Below, one piece after another: positions 1 through 12,842 of a stretch of DNA of 64,000 nucleotides. Under the pieces are notes generated by a model. The model did no database searches, was not told the origin of the DNA, and saw nothing but the letters and a program-made list of their open reading frames with translations. Within the stretch, counting starts at the first letter, position 1, and every line of letters starts with the position of its first letter. The stretch lies in assembly GCF_003344965.1 (NCBI RefSeq), contig NZ_CP031194.1:2976001-3040000 (forward strand), written 5' to 3'. The stretch is from Streptomyces paludis. GTDB lineage: Bacteria > Actinomycetota > Actinomycetes > Streptomycetales > Streptomycetaceae. The translations under genes and the position numbers were made by a program.

Positions 1-340
1 CCTCGGCCGCGCCGACCGACTGCCCGGCGATCAGCGCCGACGCCTCGTGCATCCCCGCGAACGCCGGATCGTCCACCGTACCCAGCCCGTACGCGCCATC
101 GGCGGCCCGCGGATCCCGCGAGGCCCGCCGTACCGCGTCCACATAGTCCTGGTGGTGTACGAGCCCCAGCGTCGAACCGCCCGCGGCCGGCGCCGCGACG
201 ACATCCACCAGCCGGTCGAGCCCGCAGGCCCGCACCAGCCCCATGGTCAGCGACAGCCGTACCGGATCCATCGGATGACCGGCGCCGAAGTCGTATCCCG
301 TAACCGCGTCATCCCACATCAACCGCGCGTGGCCGCTCAT
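1..340 (-). CDS. acuC: AcuC-like acetoin utilization deacetylase, N-terminal part (runs off the window)
   Basis: Only the first 113 codons are present. My translation starts MSGHARLMWDD, followed by YDFGAGHPMDPVRL and LVHHQDYVDAV. These match the start of the AcuC / class I histone-deacetylase-like family, which is a zinc-dependent arginase/deacetylase fold. The family deacetylates proteins such as acetyl-CoA synthetase. The catalytic His and Asp metal ligands lie beyond the window edge. The start codon lies inside the 3' end of the preceding MFS gene (32-nt overlap), suggesting co-transcription. Family assignment is fairly sure; function is inferred. Confidence 0.8.
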   Translation of the reverse strand, partial: MSGHARLMWDDAVTGYDFGAGHPMDPVRLSLTMGLVRACGLDRLVDVVAAPAAGGSTLGLVHHQDYVDAVRRASRDPRAADGAYGLGTVDDPAFAGMHEASALIAGQSVGAAE

Positions 341-1538
341 GCCCGCCACCGTATCGGTCCGGCTCCACCCCGAACGAGCGGGCATACACCAGAGTCACCA
401 GCACCATCACCATCGGTACGAGCATCGCGCCCCGATAGCTCCACGCATCCCCGAGCGCCCCCACCAGCGGCGAACCGACCAGAAAACCCACATAGTTGAA
501 GACGTTGAGCCGCGCGACCGCCGCGTCACTCGCCGCCGCACCCCGCTCCCCGGAGGCGAGCCGCCCGGCGGCGGCGAAGGTCTGCGGCACGATCACACAG
601 AGCCCGAGCCCCAGCATCGTGAAACCGGCGATCCCCACCCACGCCCCCGGCGCCACCGCCACCACGGCGAATCCGGCCCCCGCCAGCAGCGCCCCGCACC
701 GCACCACCGCCACAGGCCCGAACCGCCGCACCCCGAGATCCCCGACCGCGCGCCCCAGCAGAGTGGTCACCATATAGGCGTTGTACGGGACGGTCGCCAG
801 CTCCTCCGAGCCGCCGAGGACGTCCTGAAGGTACTTGGCGCTCCAGTTCGACACCGTGGAGTCGCCGATATACGCGAACGCCATGACGAGACAGAGCGGC
901 AGCAGGAACTTGAACGCCACCGGCGTCCCCCCGCCACCGCTCTCCCCCGCACCGCCGGCACCCGGCTCCGGCTCCTGCCGCACATCCGCGTACCAGCGGC
1001 TCCCGAGCAGCGCCGCGGGCAGCAGCACCACGACCACCGGGAGGTACGACACGACCAGCGCCAGGTGCCAGTGCGCCCCCACCCAGGCCAGCGAGGCCCC
1101 GGCGATGCCCCCCAGGCTGAACGCGGCATGGAACCCAAGGATGATGCTGCGCCCGTACGCCCGCTGAAGGCTCACGCCGAGCATGTTCATGGACGCGTCG
1201 AGCGTGCCGACCCCGAGGCCGAACATGGCCAGCGAGAGCCACAGTTGCCAGACCTCGTCCCCGGCGCCCACCCCGAGCAGCGCCAGCAGGACGACGGGCT
1301 GCGACCAGCGCAGCAGCATCCCCGGCCACACCCGCGCCACCAGCTTCTCGCTGAGCACGCTCCCCACCCCGGCCAGCACCGGCACCGCGGCGAGGAAGAG
1401 GGGGAGCATCCCGTCGGATATCCCGTAGCGGTCCTGGATGGCGGGGATGCGGGTCACCAGGAGCGCGAACGTCACCCCCTGGACGAAGAAGCTGAGCGCC
1501 AGAGAGACCCGACCGTGCCGCAAACGCGCATCTGTCAT
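309..1538 (-). CDS. MFS transporter, 12-TM type
   Basis: The 409-residue protein is almost entirely hydrophobic helices. It starts with a short basic N-terminus, then a first membrane segment near LALSFFVQGVTFALLV. A glycine-rich loop (GGAGESGGGG) separates the two six-helix halves. The overall pattern resembles the FucP/YbjJ-like branch of the major facilitator superfamily. The substrate cannot be read from sequence. It precedes and overlaps acuC, so the two are probably one transcript. The ATG start follows no strong Shine-Dalgarno site. Membrane transport is clear; substrate is unknown. Confidence 0.8.
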   Translation of the reverse strand: MTDARLRHGRVSLALSFFVQGVTFALLVTRIPAIQDRYGISDGMLPLFLAAVPVLAGVGSVLSEKLVARVWPGMLLRWSQPVVLLALLGVGAGDEVWQLWLSLAMFGLGVGTLDASMNMLGVSLQRAYGRSIILGFHAAFSLGGIAGASLAWVGAHWHLALVVSYLPVVVVLLPAALLGSRWYADVRQEPEPGAGGAGESGGGGTPVAFKFLLPLCLVMAFAYIGDSTVSNWSAKYLQDVLGGSEELATVPYNAYMVTTLLGRAVGDLGVRRFGPVAVVRCGALLAGAGFAVVAVAPGAWVGIAGFTMLGLGLCVIVPQTFAAAGRLASGERGAAASDAAVARLNVFNYVGFLVGSPLVGALGDAWSYRGAMLVPMVMVLVTLVYARSFGVEPDRYGGGHERPRAVDVG

Positions 1539-1581
1539 GGCCGGACAGCGTAGGACCCCGCGCTACCCATGGGTAGATGGA

Positions 1582-2238
1582 TCAGCCCACGGATCCGTGG
1601 AGGAGGCCGGGAAGTTCGGACATGTGGGAGAAGAGCCCGGTCGCCCCGGACAGTTTCCCGGCGGGGGTCATCGCGGTGAACGCGTAGACGTCCATGCCCG
1701 CGGCCCTGGCGGCGGTGACTCCGTGCGGGCTGTCCTCGACGACGGCACAGCGGCCAGGGGCGATCCCCATTCGCTCGGCGGCGTGAAGGAAGAGATCGGG
1801 CGCCGGCTTGCCCCGCCCGACATCCTGGGCGCTGAAGATGATGCCGTCCCCGAACAGCCGGTCGAGCCCGGTCTTGCGGTGTCCCACCCGGATCCGTTCA
1901 TGGCTCCCGGACGAGGCCACGCAGTACGGCACCCCGTCGCCGGCGAGCTTCTCCACGACGTCGACCGCTCCGTCCACCGGCAGCAGCTCGCGCTCGAAGG
2001 CGGCGAAGATCCGGGCGTGGAGGACATCGTCGAAGTCGGCCGGCAGCGCCTGGCCGGTCCGCTCGCGTACGAGGTCATGGATCCGGTGGACGGCACCGCC
2101 CATGTAGTCGTGCAGGCACTGCTCGTAGGTCGTGGGGTGACCCAACTCGGTGAGATAGGCGGCGAGGATGGTGTTGGAGATCGGCTCGCTGTCGACAAGC
2201 ACACCGTCGTTGTCAAAAATGATCAGTTCGTAGCGCAT
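1582..2238 (-). CDS. HAD-superfamily hydrolase, subfamily IA (phosphoglycolate phosphatase-like)
   Basis: A 218-residue soluble protein with all four HAD motifs. Motif I is FDNDGVLVDSEP with the nucleophile and acid/base aspartates. Motif II is the SSGSHERI region. The motif III lysine is in GKPAPDLF. Motif IV is VVEDSPHGV. The cap between motifs I and II is the helical subfamily-IA type seen in beta-phosphoglucomutases and phosphoglycolate phosphatases. Substrate is not predictable. It sits immediately downstream of the rrn terminator and upstream of the MFS/acuC pair on the same strand. Length is normal for the family. Confidence 0.87.
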   Translation of the reverse strand: MRYELIIFDNDGVLVDSEPISNTILAAYLTELGHPTTYEQCLHDYMGGAVHRIHDLVRERTGQALPADFDDVLHARIFAAFERELLPVDGAVDVVEKLAGDGVPYCVASSGSHERIRVGHRKTGLDRLFGDGIIFSAQDVGRGKPAPDLFLHAAERMGIAPGRCAVVEDSPHGVTAARAAGMDVYAFTAMTPAGKLSGATGLFSHMSELPGLLHGSVG

Positions 2239-2255
2239 GCTTCGACCCTAAACGC

Positions 2256-2292
2256 AAAAATGCCCTGTACCAGATACCTGGCACAGGGCATT
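2256..2292 (-). terminator. Rho-independent terminator of the rrn operon
   Basis: Read on the minus strand just past 5S rRNA, the sequence forms a GC-rich hairpin with arms AATGCCCTGT and ACAGGGCATT around a 14-nt loop, followed by a T tract. It is well placed to end the ribosomal transcript before the HAD gene. Confidence 0.85.
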
Positions 2293-2303
2293 CCCACAAT
2301 AAT

Positions 2304-2423
2304 TGTTCGGCGGCGTCCTACTCTCCCACAGGGTCCCCCCTGCAGTACCATCGGCGCTGTGAGGCTTAGCTTCCGGGTTCGGAATGTAACCGGGCGTTTC
2401 CCTCACGCAATGACCACCGAAAC
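2304..2423 (-). rRNA. rrf: 5S ribosomal RNA
   Basis: The minus strand begins GTTTCGGTGGTCATTGCG and ends GGACGCCGCCGAACAAT, the standard ends of Streptomyces 5S rRNA, about 120 nt. It is the last gene of the 16S-23S-5S operon. The ends are estimated from conserved sequence, within a few bases. Confidence 0.95.
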
Positions 2424-2481
2424 ACTATGAAGATATCCAACAGCTGGAAGACAACACGGCTGTTCGTTACTTCAGAACTAA

Positions 2482-2498
2482 CACAGTGGACGCGAGCA
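2482..2498 (-). other. 3' arm of the 23S rRNA precursor processing stem
   Basis: This 17-nt stretch is the exact reverse complement of positions 5631-5647 on the other side of 23S. In the transcript the two arms form a long duplex enclosing 23S, the typical RNase III-type processing stem of bacterial rrn operons. Confidence 0.75.
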
Positions 2499-2502
2499 AC
2501 TG

Positions 2503-7452
<4,950 letters not shown>

Positions 7453-8090
7453 AATGTTTACCCGTAATCGGGTGACACCACGAGAGCGGAACCACCGGCC
7501 GGAATAAGACCAGTGGTTCACAGCGTCCTCGCTGTGTTTTTCTTCAAAGGAACCTCAACCCACCGAGTATTCGGTAGGTCGGGGTATCAACATATCTGGC
7601 GTTGACTTTTGGCACGCTGTTGAGTTCTCAAGGAACGGACGCTTCCTTCGTACTCACCCGCAGATTGTTTTCTGGGGCTTTCCTCCGGGCGCTTTCCCTT
7701 CGGTGTTTCTTGTTTTGTTTCCGTCTTGCGTTTCCGACTCTATCAGACTCTTTCGTGTCCGATTCCCCGTCGGAGCGGGGCTTGCTTTCCAGTTCTTCGC
7801 TTTCGCGTTTTCCCTTTCCGGCGGTTCCGACTCTATCAGATCCTTTCGGGCCTGATTCCCAGTCAGAGTGGGCTGTCATCCGGGCTGTTCGACCCTTCCG
7901 ACGAGTGAGACTTTAGCGGAATCTCGGGCTCCGACGCTAATCGGGGCTGCGTCCCTTCGAACGCGGATTCCTCATTTCGCAAACCCACACGCGAAAACAG
8001 AGCGACCATGGTCGCTGCTCGTTGTGTGGTCCTGCGGAGTGGCTGTCCGGGGCCGACCTGGGCCGGTTCTCACGTCGGACAGCTCGGAGA
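7453..8090 (-). promoter_or_regulatory. rrn upstream leader with three downstream promoter candidates
   Basis: This stretch of over 600 nt has no gene; the short ORFs here lack coding character. On the minus strand I see -10 hexamers TAAAGT (7910-7915), TAGAGT (7830-7835) and TAGAGT (7737-7742), all with weak -35 boxes. The last two lie in two copies of an about 45-nt module whose core is GAATC, 17-18 nt, TAGAGTCGGAA, spaced 93 nt apart. A conserved element, CTTGAGAACTCAACAGCG, lies about 150-180 nt upstream of 16S. With the TTGACA promoter at 8091-8119 this gives four tandem promoters, the arrangement known for S. coelicolor rrnD. The promoter calls are by eye. Confidence 0.6.
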
Positions 8091-8119
8091 ACATTACGGA
8101 TCCGTGTTTGCCGTGTCAA
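8091..8119 (-). promoter_or_regulatory. Strong HrdB-type promoter, most distal rrn promoter
   Basis: On the minus strand there is a perfect -35 TTGACA (8114-8119), a 17-nt spacer, and -10 TAATGT (8091-8096). This is the best vegetative promoter match in the window and points toward 16S. Its -35 overlaps the candidate -35 of the divergent trpS promoter. Confidence 0.75.
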
Positions 8120-8141
8120 CTCGGGGGGTCGGCGCTACTCT
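8113..8141 (+). promoter_or_regulatory. Candidate trpS leader promoter
   Basis: GTGTCA (8113-8118), a 17-nt spacer and TACTCT (8136-8141). The predicted transcription start falls on or within 1-2 nt of the leader peptide ATG at 8149, which would make the leader peptide mRNA leaderless. That fits the lack of a properly spaced ribosome binding site. Confidence 0.5.
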
Positions 8142-8148
8142 GGGAGCC

Positions 8149-8190
8149 ATGAACGCGCGTATGTGTCGCCTTGAGTGGCGGGCCGCCTGA
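8149..8190 (+). CDS. trpS leader peptide with one Trp codon
   Basis: A 13-residue ORF, MNARMCRLEWRAA, with its single TGG codon at 8176-8178. The codon sits directly before the first arm of the attenuator hairpins. There is no well-spaced Shine-Dalgarno; the promoter placement suggests leaderless translation. Its likely job is to sense charged tRNA-Trp: a ribosome stalled at TGG would mask the first hairpin arm. Attenuation by a leader peptide is known for the auxiliary trpRS1 of S. coelicolor. The peptide itself needs no function. Confidence 0.65.
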   Translation: MNARMCRLEWRAA

Positions 8191-8250
8191 CGGCGGCCCC
8201 GTGACGCATGTACGCGCGCAACGGCCGCCGCCTCGGCGGCCGTTCGTGTT
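8180..8250 (+). promoter_or_regulatory. Transcription attenuator of trpS (protector, antiterminator, terminator)
   Basis: Four complementary arms are visible. A is GGGCCGCC (8180-8187), B is GGCGGCCC (8192-8199), C is AACGGCCGCC (8220-8229) and D is GGCGGCCGTT (8235-8244). A pairs with B. C pairs with D as a perfect 10-bp stem followed by CGTGTTTCTCC, an intrinsic terminator. B plus the preceding base also pairs with C for 8 bp, an antiterminator. A ribosome stalled at the leader Trp codon would free B to pair with C and prevent the terminator. This is the classic trp-type logic. Confidence 0.75.
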
Positions 8251-8321
8251 TCTCCCTCCCCGGGAGTCCGGCCGTCGGTGGTGCCGGCCCCGGCTCCGAT
8301 CAACTGGAGGATGAGGAAGAG

Positions 8322-9353
8322 ATGACGCGGATCTTCAGCGGGATCAAACCGACCGGACATCTGACGCTGGGCAACTACCTCGGTGCTCTGCGGCGGTGGG
8401 TCGATGTCGACCAGCGCCGGGCCGACGCCCTGTTCAGCGTGGTGGATCTGCATGCCCTGACGGTCGAACACGATCCGGCTCGGGTACGCAGGCTCAGCCG
8501 GCAGGCCGCGACCCTGATGCTGGCAGCCGGGCTGGACCCCGCGCTGTGCACCGTCTTCGTACAGAGCCATGTGGACGAGCACACCCGGCTCTCGTATCTG
8601 CTGGAGTGCACGGCCACGGACGGCGAGCTGCGGCGCATGATCCAGTACAAGGAGAAGAGCGCGCGGGCGCGGGCGGCCGGGGAGAGTCTGCGTTTCTCCC
8701 TGCTGTCGTATCCGGTGCTGATGGCGGCCGACATCCTCGCCTACGGCACCGACGAGGTCCCGGTGGGCGAGGACCAGACCCAGCATGTGGAGCTGACGCG
8801 GGATCTCGCCGTGCGGTTCAACCAGCGGTACGGGCACACCTTCGCCGTACCGAGGGCGACCCGGCCGGCGGTGGCCGCGCGGGTCATGGACCTTCAGGAT
8901 CCGACGTCCAAGATGGGGAAGTCGCACGAGCCGGGCGCCGGGATCGTCTATCTGCTGGACGACGCGGATGTCGTACGGAAAAAGATCATGCGGGCCGTCA
9001 CGGACAGCGGGCGCGAGGTCGAGTACGACCGGGAGACCAAGCCGGGGATCGCCAATCTGCTGGAGATCCTCGCCGCCTGCACCGGCCCGTCCGGCCAGGT
9101 CGGCCCGGACGGGCTGGACCCCCGGGAGCTGGCCGGGGGCTACGACTCGTACGGCGCGCTGAAGAAGGACACCGCCGAGGCCGTCATCGAAACGCTGCGG
9201 CCCCTGCGGGAGCGGCACGCGGTCCTCGCCTCGGACATCGGGGCCGTGGATCAGGTGCTGCGGGACGGCGCGGAGCGCGCCAGGGGGCTGGCCCGGCCCG
9301 TGGTCGACGCGGCCTACCGGGCGGTCGGGCTGCTCCCGGCCGCCGCCGGATGA
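8322..9353 (+). CDS. trpS: Tryptophanyl-tRNA synthetase, auxiliary (TrpRS1-like)
   Basis: The 343-residue class I synthetase charges tRNA-Trp. The HIGH-type motif is PTGHLTLGN (residues 10-18), DLHALT is at 42-47, and the KMSKS-type motif is SKMGKS (196-201). The ATG at 8322 was chosen because it begins the conserved MTRIFSGIKPTG and follows purine-rich GGAGG and GAGG sites; an in-frame upstream extension to 8208 would run through the attenuator. Streptomyces usually carry two TrpRS. Location and attenuator match the inducible, indolmycin-resistant enzyme of S. coelicolor, so resistance is a reasonable inference not proven here. Its 3' end faces proC. Confidence 0.9.
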   Translation: MTRIFSGIKPTGHLTLGNYLGALRRWVDVDQRRADALFSVVDLHALTVEHDPARVRRLSRQAATLMLAAGLDPALCTVFVQSHVDEHTRLSYLLECTATDGELRRMIQYKEKSARARAAGESLRFSLLSYPVLMAADILAYGTDEVPVGEDQTQHVELTRDLAVRFNQRYGHTFAVPRATRPAVAARVMDLQDPTSKMGKSHEPGAGIVYLLDDADVVRKKIMRAVTDSGREVEYDRETKPGIANLLEILAACTGPSGQVGPDGLDPRELAGGYDSYGALKKDTAEAVIETLRPLRERHAVLASDIGAVDQVLRDGAERARGLARPVVDAAYRAVGLLPAAAG

Positions 9354-9391
9354 CCGGATGAGCCGCTGTCGCTGAGGTGGGCGGCCCCGTC

Positions 9392-10201
9392 TCAGCCGGT
9401 GCCCGTGGCCAGGGCGCGGCTGCGGTCGCGGGCCGCCTCGATGGCGGCGATGAGGGCCGCCCGTACGCCGTGGTTCTCCAGCTCGCGGATGGCGCTGATG
9501 GTGGTGCCGGCCGGGGAGGTCACCGCCTCGCGGAGCTTCACGGGGTGCTCGCCGCTGTCGCGCAGCATCACGGCGGCGCCGACGGCGGCCTGGACGATCA
9601 GCTCGTGGGCCTGGGCGCGGGGCAGGCCCAGCAGGATGCCCGCGTCGGTCATGGCCTCGACCAGGAAGTAGAAGTACGCCGGGCCGGAGCCGGACAGGGC
9701 GGTGCACGCGTCCTGCTGGGACTCGGGGACGCGGAGGGTCTTGCCGACGCCGCCGAAGATCTCCTCGGCATGGGCCAGATGGGCGGCCAGGGCGTGGCTG
9801 CCGCCCGAGATGACGGACATGCCCTCGTCCACCAGGACGGGGGTGTTCGGCATGACGCGGACGACGGGGGTGCCGAGGGGCAGTCGTTCCTCGATGAACG
9901 CCGTGGTGATGCCGGCGGCCGCGCTGATGACCAGGCGGTCGGCGGTGAGGTGCGGGGTGAGTTCGTCGAGGAGCCGGCCCATGTCCTGGGGCTTGGGGGC
10001 GAGGATGAGGATGTCGGCGCGCTTCGCCGCGTCGGCGTTGGTGACGGTCTCGACGCCGTAGCGGTCGCGCAGCTCCTCCGCGCGCTCGGCGCGGCGGGTG
10101 GTGGCGAGCAGATCGGCGGCTCGCCAGCCCGCGCGGATCATGCCGCTGAGCAGGGCCTCGCCGATCTTTCCGGTGCCGAGGACTGCGACTGTCTGGGGCA
10201 T
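9392..10201 (-). CDS. proC: Pyrroline-5-carboxylate reductase
   Basis: A 269-residue NAD(P)H-dependent enzyme for the last step of proline synthesis. The N-terminal Rossmann motif is VLGTGKIGEALLSG (residues 6-19). The C-terminal dimerisation and substrate domain carries the family signature LSGSGPAYFYFLVEAM. The length equals the family norm. The gene is convergent with trpS and lies downstream of the ABC permease with a 129-nt gap, so it may have its own promoter. Nothing unusual is seen. Confidence 0.95.
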   Translation of the reverse strand: MPQTVAVLGTGKIGEALLSGMIRAGWRAADLLATTRRAERAEELRDRYGVETVTNADAAKRADILILAPKPQDMGRLLDELTPHLTADRLVISAAAGITTAFIEERLPLGTPVVRVMPNTPVLVDEGMSVISGGSHALAAHLAHAEEIFGGVGKTLRVPESQQDACTALSGSGPAYFYFLVEAMTDAGILLGLPRAQAHELIVQAAVGAAVMLRDSGEHPVKLREAVTSPAGTTISAIRELENHGVRAALIAAIEAARDRSRALATGTG

Positions 10202-10330
10202 TGCGGGGTCACCTCGCCGGTGGGTACGGGTGCTGCTGTTCGTCCGCCGCCCATCCTCGCACCGGGGTCGGACATCGGGCGTGAGGTGTCCGAGGAGCGG
10301 TACGCGTCGCGAGGGGCCTCGCGGTGCGCG

Positions 10331-11128
10331 TTATGCCGTACGGCGGCGGAGGGTGGCCGCGCCGAGGACCAGGACGAGGAGGGCGCTTCCGGCGACGACG
10401 GCGCAGTCGCGGACGAAGTCGCCGGTGACGGTGGAGTGGCGCAGGACCTGGGTCATGCCGTCGACCGCGTACGACATGGGCAGCACGTTGGAGATCGCTT
10501 CCAGTACGGGCTGCATGTTCGAGCGCGGGGTGAACAGTCCGCAGAGCAGGAGCTGCGGGAAGATCACCGCGGGCAGGAACTGGACGGCCTGGAACTCGGA
10601 CTTGGCGAAGGCGGAGACGAAGAGGCCGAGGGCCGTGCCGAGCAGGGCGTCGAGGAGCGCGATCAGGAGCAGCTGCCACGCGGAGCCCGCGACATCGAGC
10701 CCGAGGAACTGGACGGCGAGGCCGGTGGCGAGGGCGGACTGGACGACGGCGAGCGCGCCGAAGGCGAGGGCGTAGCCGGCGATGAGGTCGGCCTTGCCGA
10801 GCGGCATGGCGAGCAGGCGTTCGAGGGTGCCGGAGGTGCGTTCGCGCAGGGTCGCGATGGAGGTCACCAGGAACATCGTGATCAGCGGGAAGATGCCGAG
10901 CAGTGAGGCTCCGATGGCGTCGAAGGTGTGCGCGCTGCCGTCGAAGACGTACCGGAGGAGAAAGAGCATCGCGCACGGGACGACGATCATCAGCGCGACG
11001 GAGCGCGGGTCGTGGCGCAGCTGGCGCAGGACGCGGGCGGCGGTGGCGAGGGTCCGGTGCGGTGAAAGCGTGCTCGTGGGCGTCGGCTGCCTGGCCGTCG
11101 CGGGCGTGGTCGTCGCGGGCGTGGTCAT
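10331..11128 (-). CDS. ABC-2 type transporter permease
   Basis: A 265-residue integral membrane protein with about six helices, of the DrrB/ABC-2 exporter family. It has a Thr/Pro-rich N-terminal tail, then VALMIVVPCAMLFLL as the first helix, and the family-typical RERTSGTLERLL loop before helix 2. The ATG overlaps the stop of the upstream ATPase gene as ATGA, so the two are translationally coupled. Together they should form an exporter of drugs, lipids or natural products; substrate unknown. The much larger ORF extending upstream in this frame is antisense or out-of-frame noise. Confidence 0.85.
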   Translation of the reverse strand: MTTPATTTPATARQPTPTSTLSPHRTLATAARVLRQLRHDPRSVALMIVVPCAMLFLLRYVFDGSAHTFDAIGASLLGIFPLITMFLVTSIATLRERTSGTLERLLAMPLGKADLIAGYALAFGALAVVQSALATGLAVQFLGLDVAGSAWQLLLIALLDALLGTALGLFVSAFAKSEFQAVQFLPAVIFPQLLLCGLFTPRSNMQPVLEAISNVLPMSYAVDGMTQVLRHSTVTGDFVRDCAVVAGSALLVLVLGAATLRRRTA

Positions 11129-11952
11129 CGGGGGCTCTTCCGGGGTTCGCCGGACGCGGGTCCGGGGGTGGGCGTGGGGGTGGGGGTGGGTCCCGGGCCG
11201 GGTGCGTCGACCAGGTGGAGGAAGGCCGCTTCGACGGTGTCCGTGCCGGTACGGGCGCGGAGGGCGGCCGGGGTGTCGTCGGCGAGGATCCGGCCGTCGC
11301 GCATGAGGAGCAGCCGGTCGCAGCGTTCGGCCTCGTCCATGACGTGGGAGGAGACGAGGATCGTCGCGGCGCGTTCGGCGGCGATGCGGTGGAGGAGCTG
11401 CCACAGGTCGCGGCGGAGTACGGGGTCGAGGCCGACGGTCGGCTCGTCCAGTACGAGCAGTTCGGGTGTGCCGAGCAGGGCGACGGCGAGGGAGACGCGG
11501 CTGCGCTGGCCGCCGGAGAGCCGGCCGGCGAGCGCGTCGGCGTGGGAGGCGAGGCCGACCTCGTCGATGGCGCGGGCGACGGAGTCCCGGCGGTCGGCGC
11601 GGTGGGCGCGGCCGGGTTCGAGGACGGCGGCGAAGTAGTCGAGGTTCTGGCGGACCGTCAGGTCGTCGTAGACGGAGGGCGCCTGGGTGACGTAGCCGAT
11701 CCGGGCGCGCAGCGTGGCGTCTCCGGCGGGCCGGCCGAGGACGTCGAGGCTGCCGCCGACGCCGGCCTGGGTGCCGGTGATCGCGCGCATCAGGGTCGAT
11801 TTGCCACAGCCGGAGGGGCCGAGCAGTCCGGTGATCAGGCCGGTCGGTACGGAGAAGCCGAGGTCCCGCAGGACGGTGCGGCCACCGCGCCGCACGGTGA
11901 GGCCGTGGGCGCGGATGGCCCCCGTCGCCGTCGGCGCCAGCAAATTCATCAT
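11125..11952 (-). CDS. ABC exporter ATP-binding protein (DrrA-like)
   Basis: 275 residues with one ABC nucleotide-binding domain. Walker A is GPSGCGKST, the signature is LSGGQRSRVSL, Walker B is LLVLDEPTVGLDP, and the H-loop is SSHVMDEAERC. A proline/threonine-rich tail (about 30 residues) follows the domain. The partner permease overlaps by 4 nt. Two adjacent ATG codons can serve as start. They lie inside an 18-bp perfect palindrome, so a repressor bound there would block initiation directly. The gene starts 33 nt after the methyltransferase stop. Confidence 0.9.
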   Translation of the reverse strand: MMNLLAPTATGAIRAHGLTVRRGGRTVLRDLGFSVPTGLITGLLGPSGCGKSTLMRAITGTQAGVGGSLDVLGRPAGDATLRARIGYVTQAPSVYDDLTVRQNLDYFAAVLEPGRAHRADRRDSVARAIDEVGLASHADALAGRLSGGQRSRVSLAVALLGTPELLVLDEPTVGLDPVLRRDLWQLLHRIAAERAATILVSSHVMDEAERCDRLLLMRDGRILADDTPAALRARTGTDTVEAAFLHLVDAPGPGPTPTPTPTPGPASGEPRKSPR

Positions 11953-11961
11953 GTGATGAAT
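11944..11961. promoter_or_regulatory. Perfect palindrome over the ABC operon start codon, probable operator
   Basis: ATTCATCA-TG-TGATGAAT is an 8+2+8 perfect inverted repeat in an otherwise very GC-rich region. It contains both candidate ATG codons of the ATPase gene. Its size and symmetry suit a TetR, GntR or MarR dimer. No adjacent regulator gene is present, so the regulator would be encoded elsewhere. Confidence 0.55.
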
Positions 11962-11985
11962 AATGCGACCGCCCGGCCGGGTCCG

Positions 11986-12771
11986 TCAAGGGCGTGGCGG
12001 GGTGAGGGACGGGGTGACGGGCGGGTTGAGGGGCCGGGCGAGGGTCAGCTCCGTCACGTACGCCTCGGGGACCGTGCCGTCGGGGAACTCGCTGAGCAGC
12101 GCGGCCCGTTCCGCGGCGAGGAAGCCCGCCGTGGACCGCTCTCCGAGCAGCTGGAACACGGAGTGGCTGCCGAGGTTGGCGAGGTGGGTGTCGACGGGGA
12201 CGCGGCGGCCCCACGGCACCTGGCGTTCGGTGCGCTCCAGCGTTCCGGGGAGGTCGAGTCCGCGCCCGGAGGCGCTGTGCGCGCCATGGGCGCTGTCCCG
12301 GGTCCAGCGGTGGATACGGTCGCCCTGGGCGGCGATCCAGGGGACCTCGGTGTCCGAGACGTTCCACCAGAGCGCGAGCGCGCCGCCGGGCCGCAGGACG
12401 CGCAGGGCCTCGGGCACGGAGCGGGCCGGGTCGGTCCAGTGCCAGGACTGGGCGTACGTGACGAGGTCGGCGCTGCCGGCGGCGAAGGGCAGCGCGTCGC
12501 CGGAGCCGCGGACGAGCGGGACGCCGGGCAGGACACGGCGCAGCCGCGCCGCCATACCGGGGCCCGGCTCGACGGCGACGACGCGGGCCCCGCGCTCGTG
12601 CAGCGGGCGGGTGGCGATACCGGTGCCCGCGCCGACGTCGAGGACGCGGGCGCCGTGGAGCGGACGGCCGGTCAGCTCCTCGACGGCGTCGAAGAGGGCG
12701 GGCGGATAGCCGGGGCGGGCCGTGTCGTACTGGTCGGCCACGGCGTCGAAGGAGAGTGCGCGACGGGTCAT
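11986..12771 (-). CDS. Class I SAM-dependent methyltransferase
   Basis: 261 residues with the UbiE/Methyltransf_11 core. Motif I is VLDVGAGTGIATRPL (residues 44-58), the acidic residue after it is in VVAVEPGPGM, and the post-motif region is DLVTYAQSWHW. It resembles small-molecule methyltransferases of the Tam/UbiE group; substrate unknown. It is on the same strand as the ABC exporter but separated by the operator palindrome, so co-regulation is uncertain. The ATG start gives the standard length. Confidence 0.85.
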   Translation of the reverse strand: MTRRALSFDAVADQYDTARPGYPPALFDAVEELTGRPLHGARVLDVGAGTGIATRPLHERGARVVAVEPGPGMAARLRRVLPGVPLVRGSGDALPFAAGSADLVTYAQSWHWTDPARSVPEALRVLRPGGALALWWNVSDTEVPWIAAQGDRIHRWTRDSAHGAHSASGRGLDLPGTLERTERQVPWGRRVPVDTHLANLGSHSVFQLLGERSTAGFLAAERAALLSEFPDGTVPEAYVTELTLARPLNPPVTPSLTPPRP

Positions 12772-12842
12772 ACGCCCATCGTGCGCGCGGGACGGGAGGG
12801 GCCGGGACGGATCGGAGCGCCGAAGCCGGTGGTACGGGAGCG

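Noticed and set aside
8208..8321. Longer TrpS N-terminus from an ATG at 8208
   Set aside because: It would translate the attenuator hairpin and lacks family similarity; the ATG at 8322 begins the conserved sequence.
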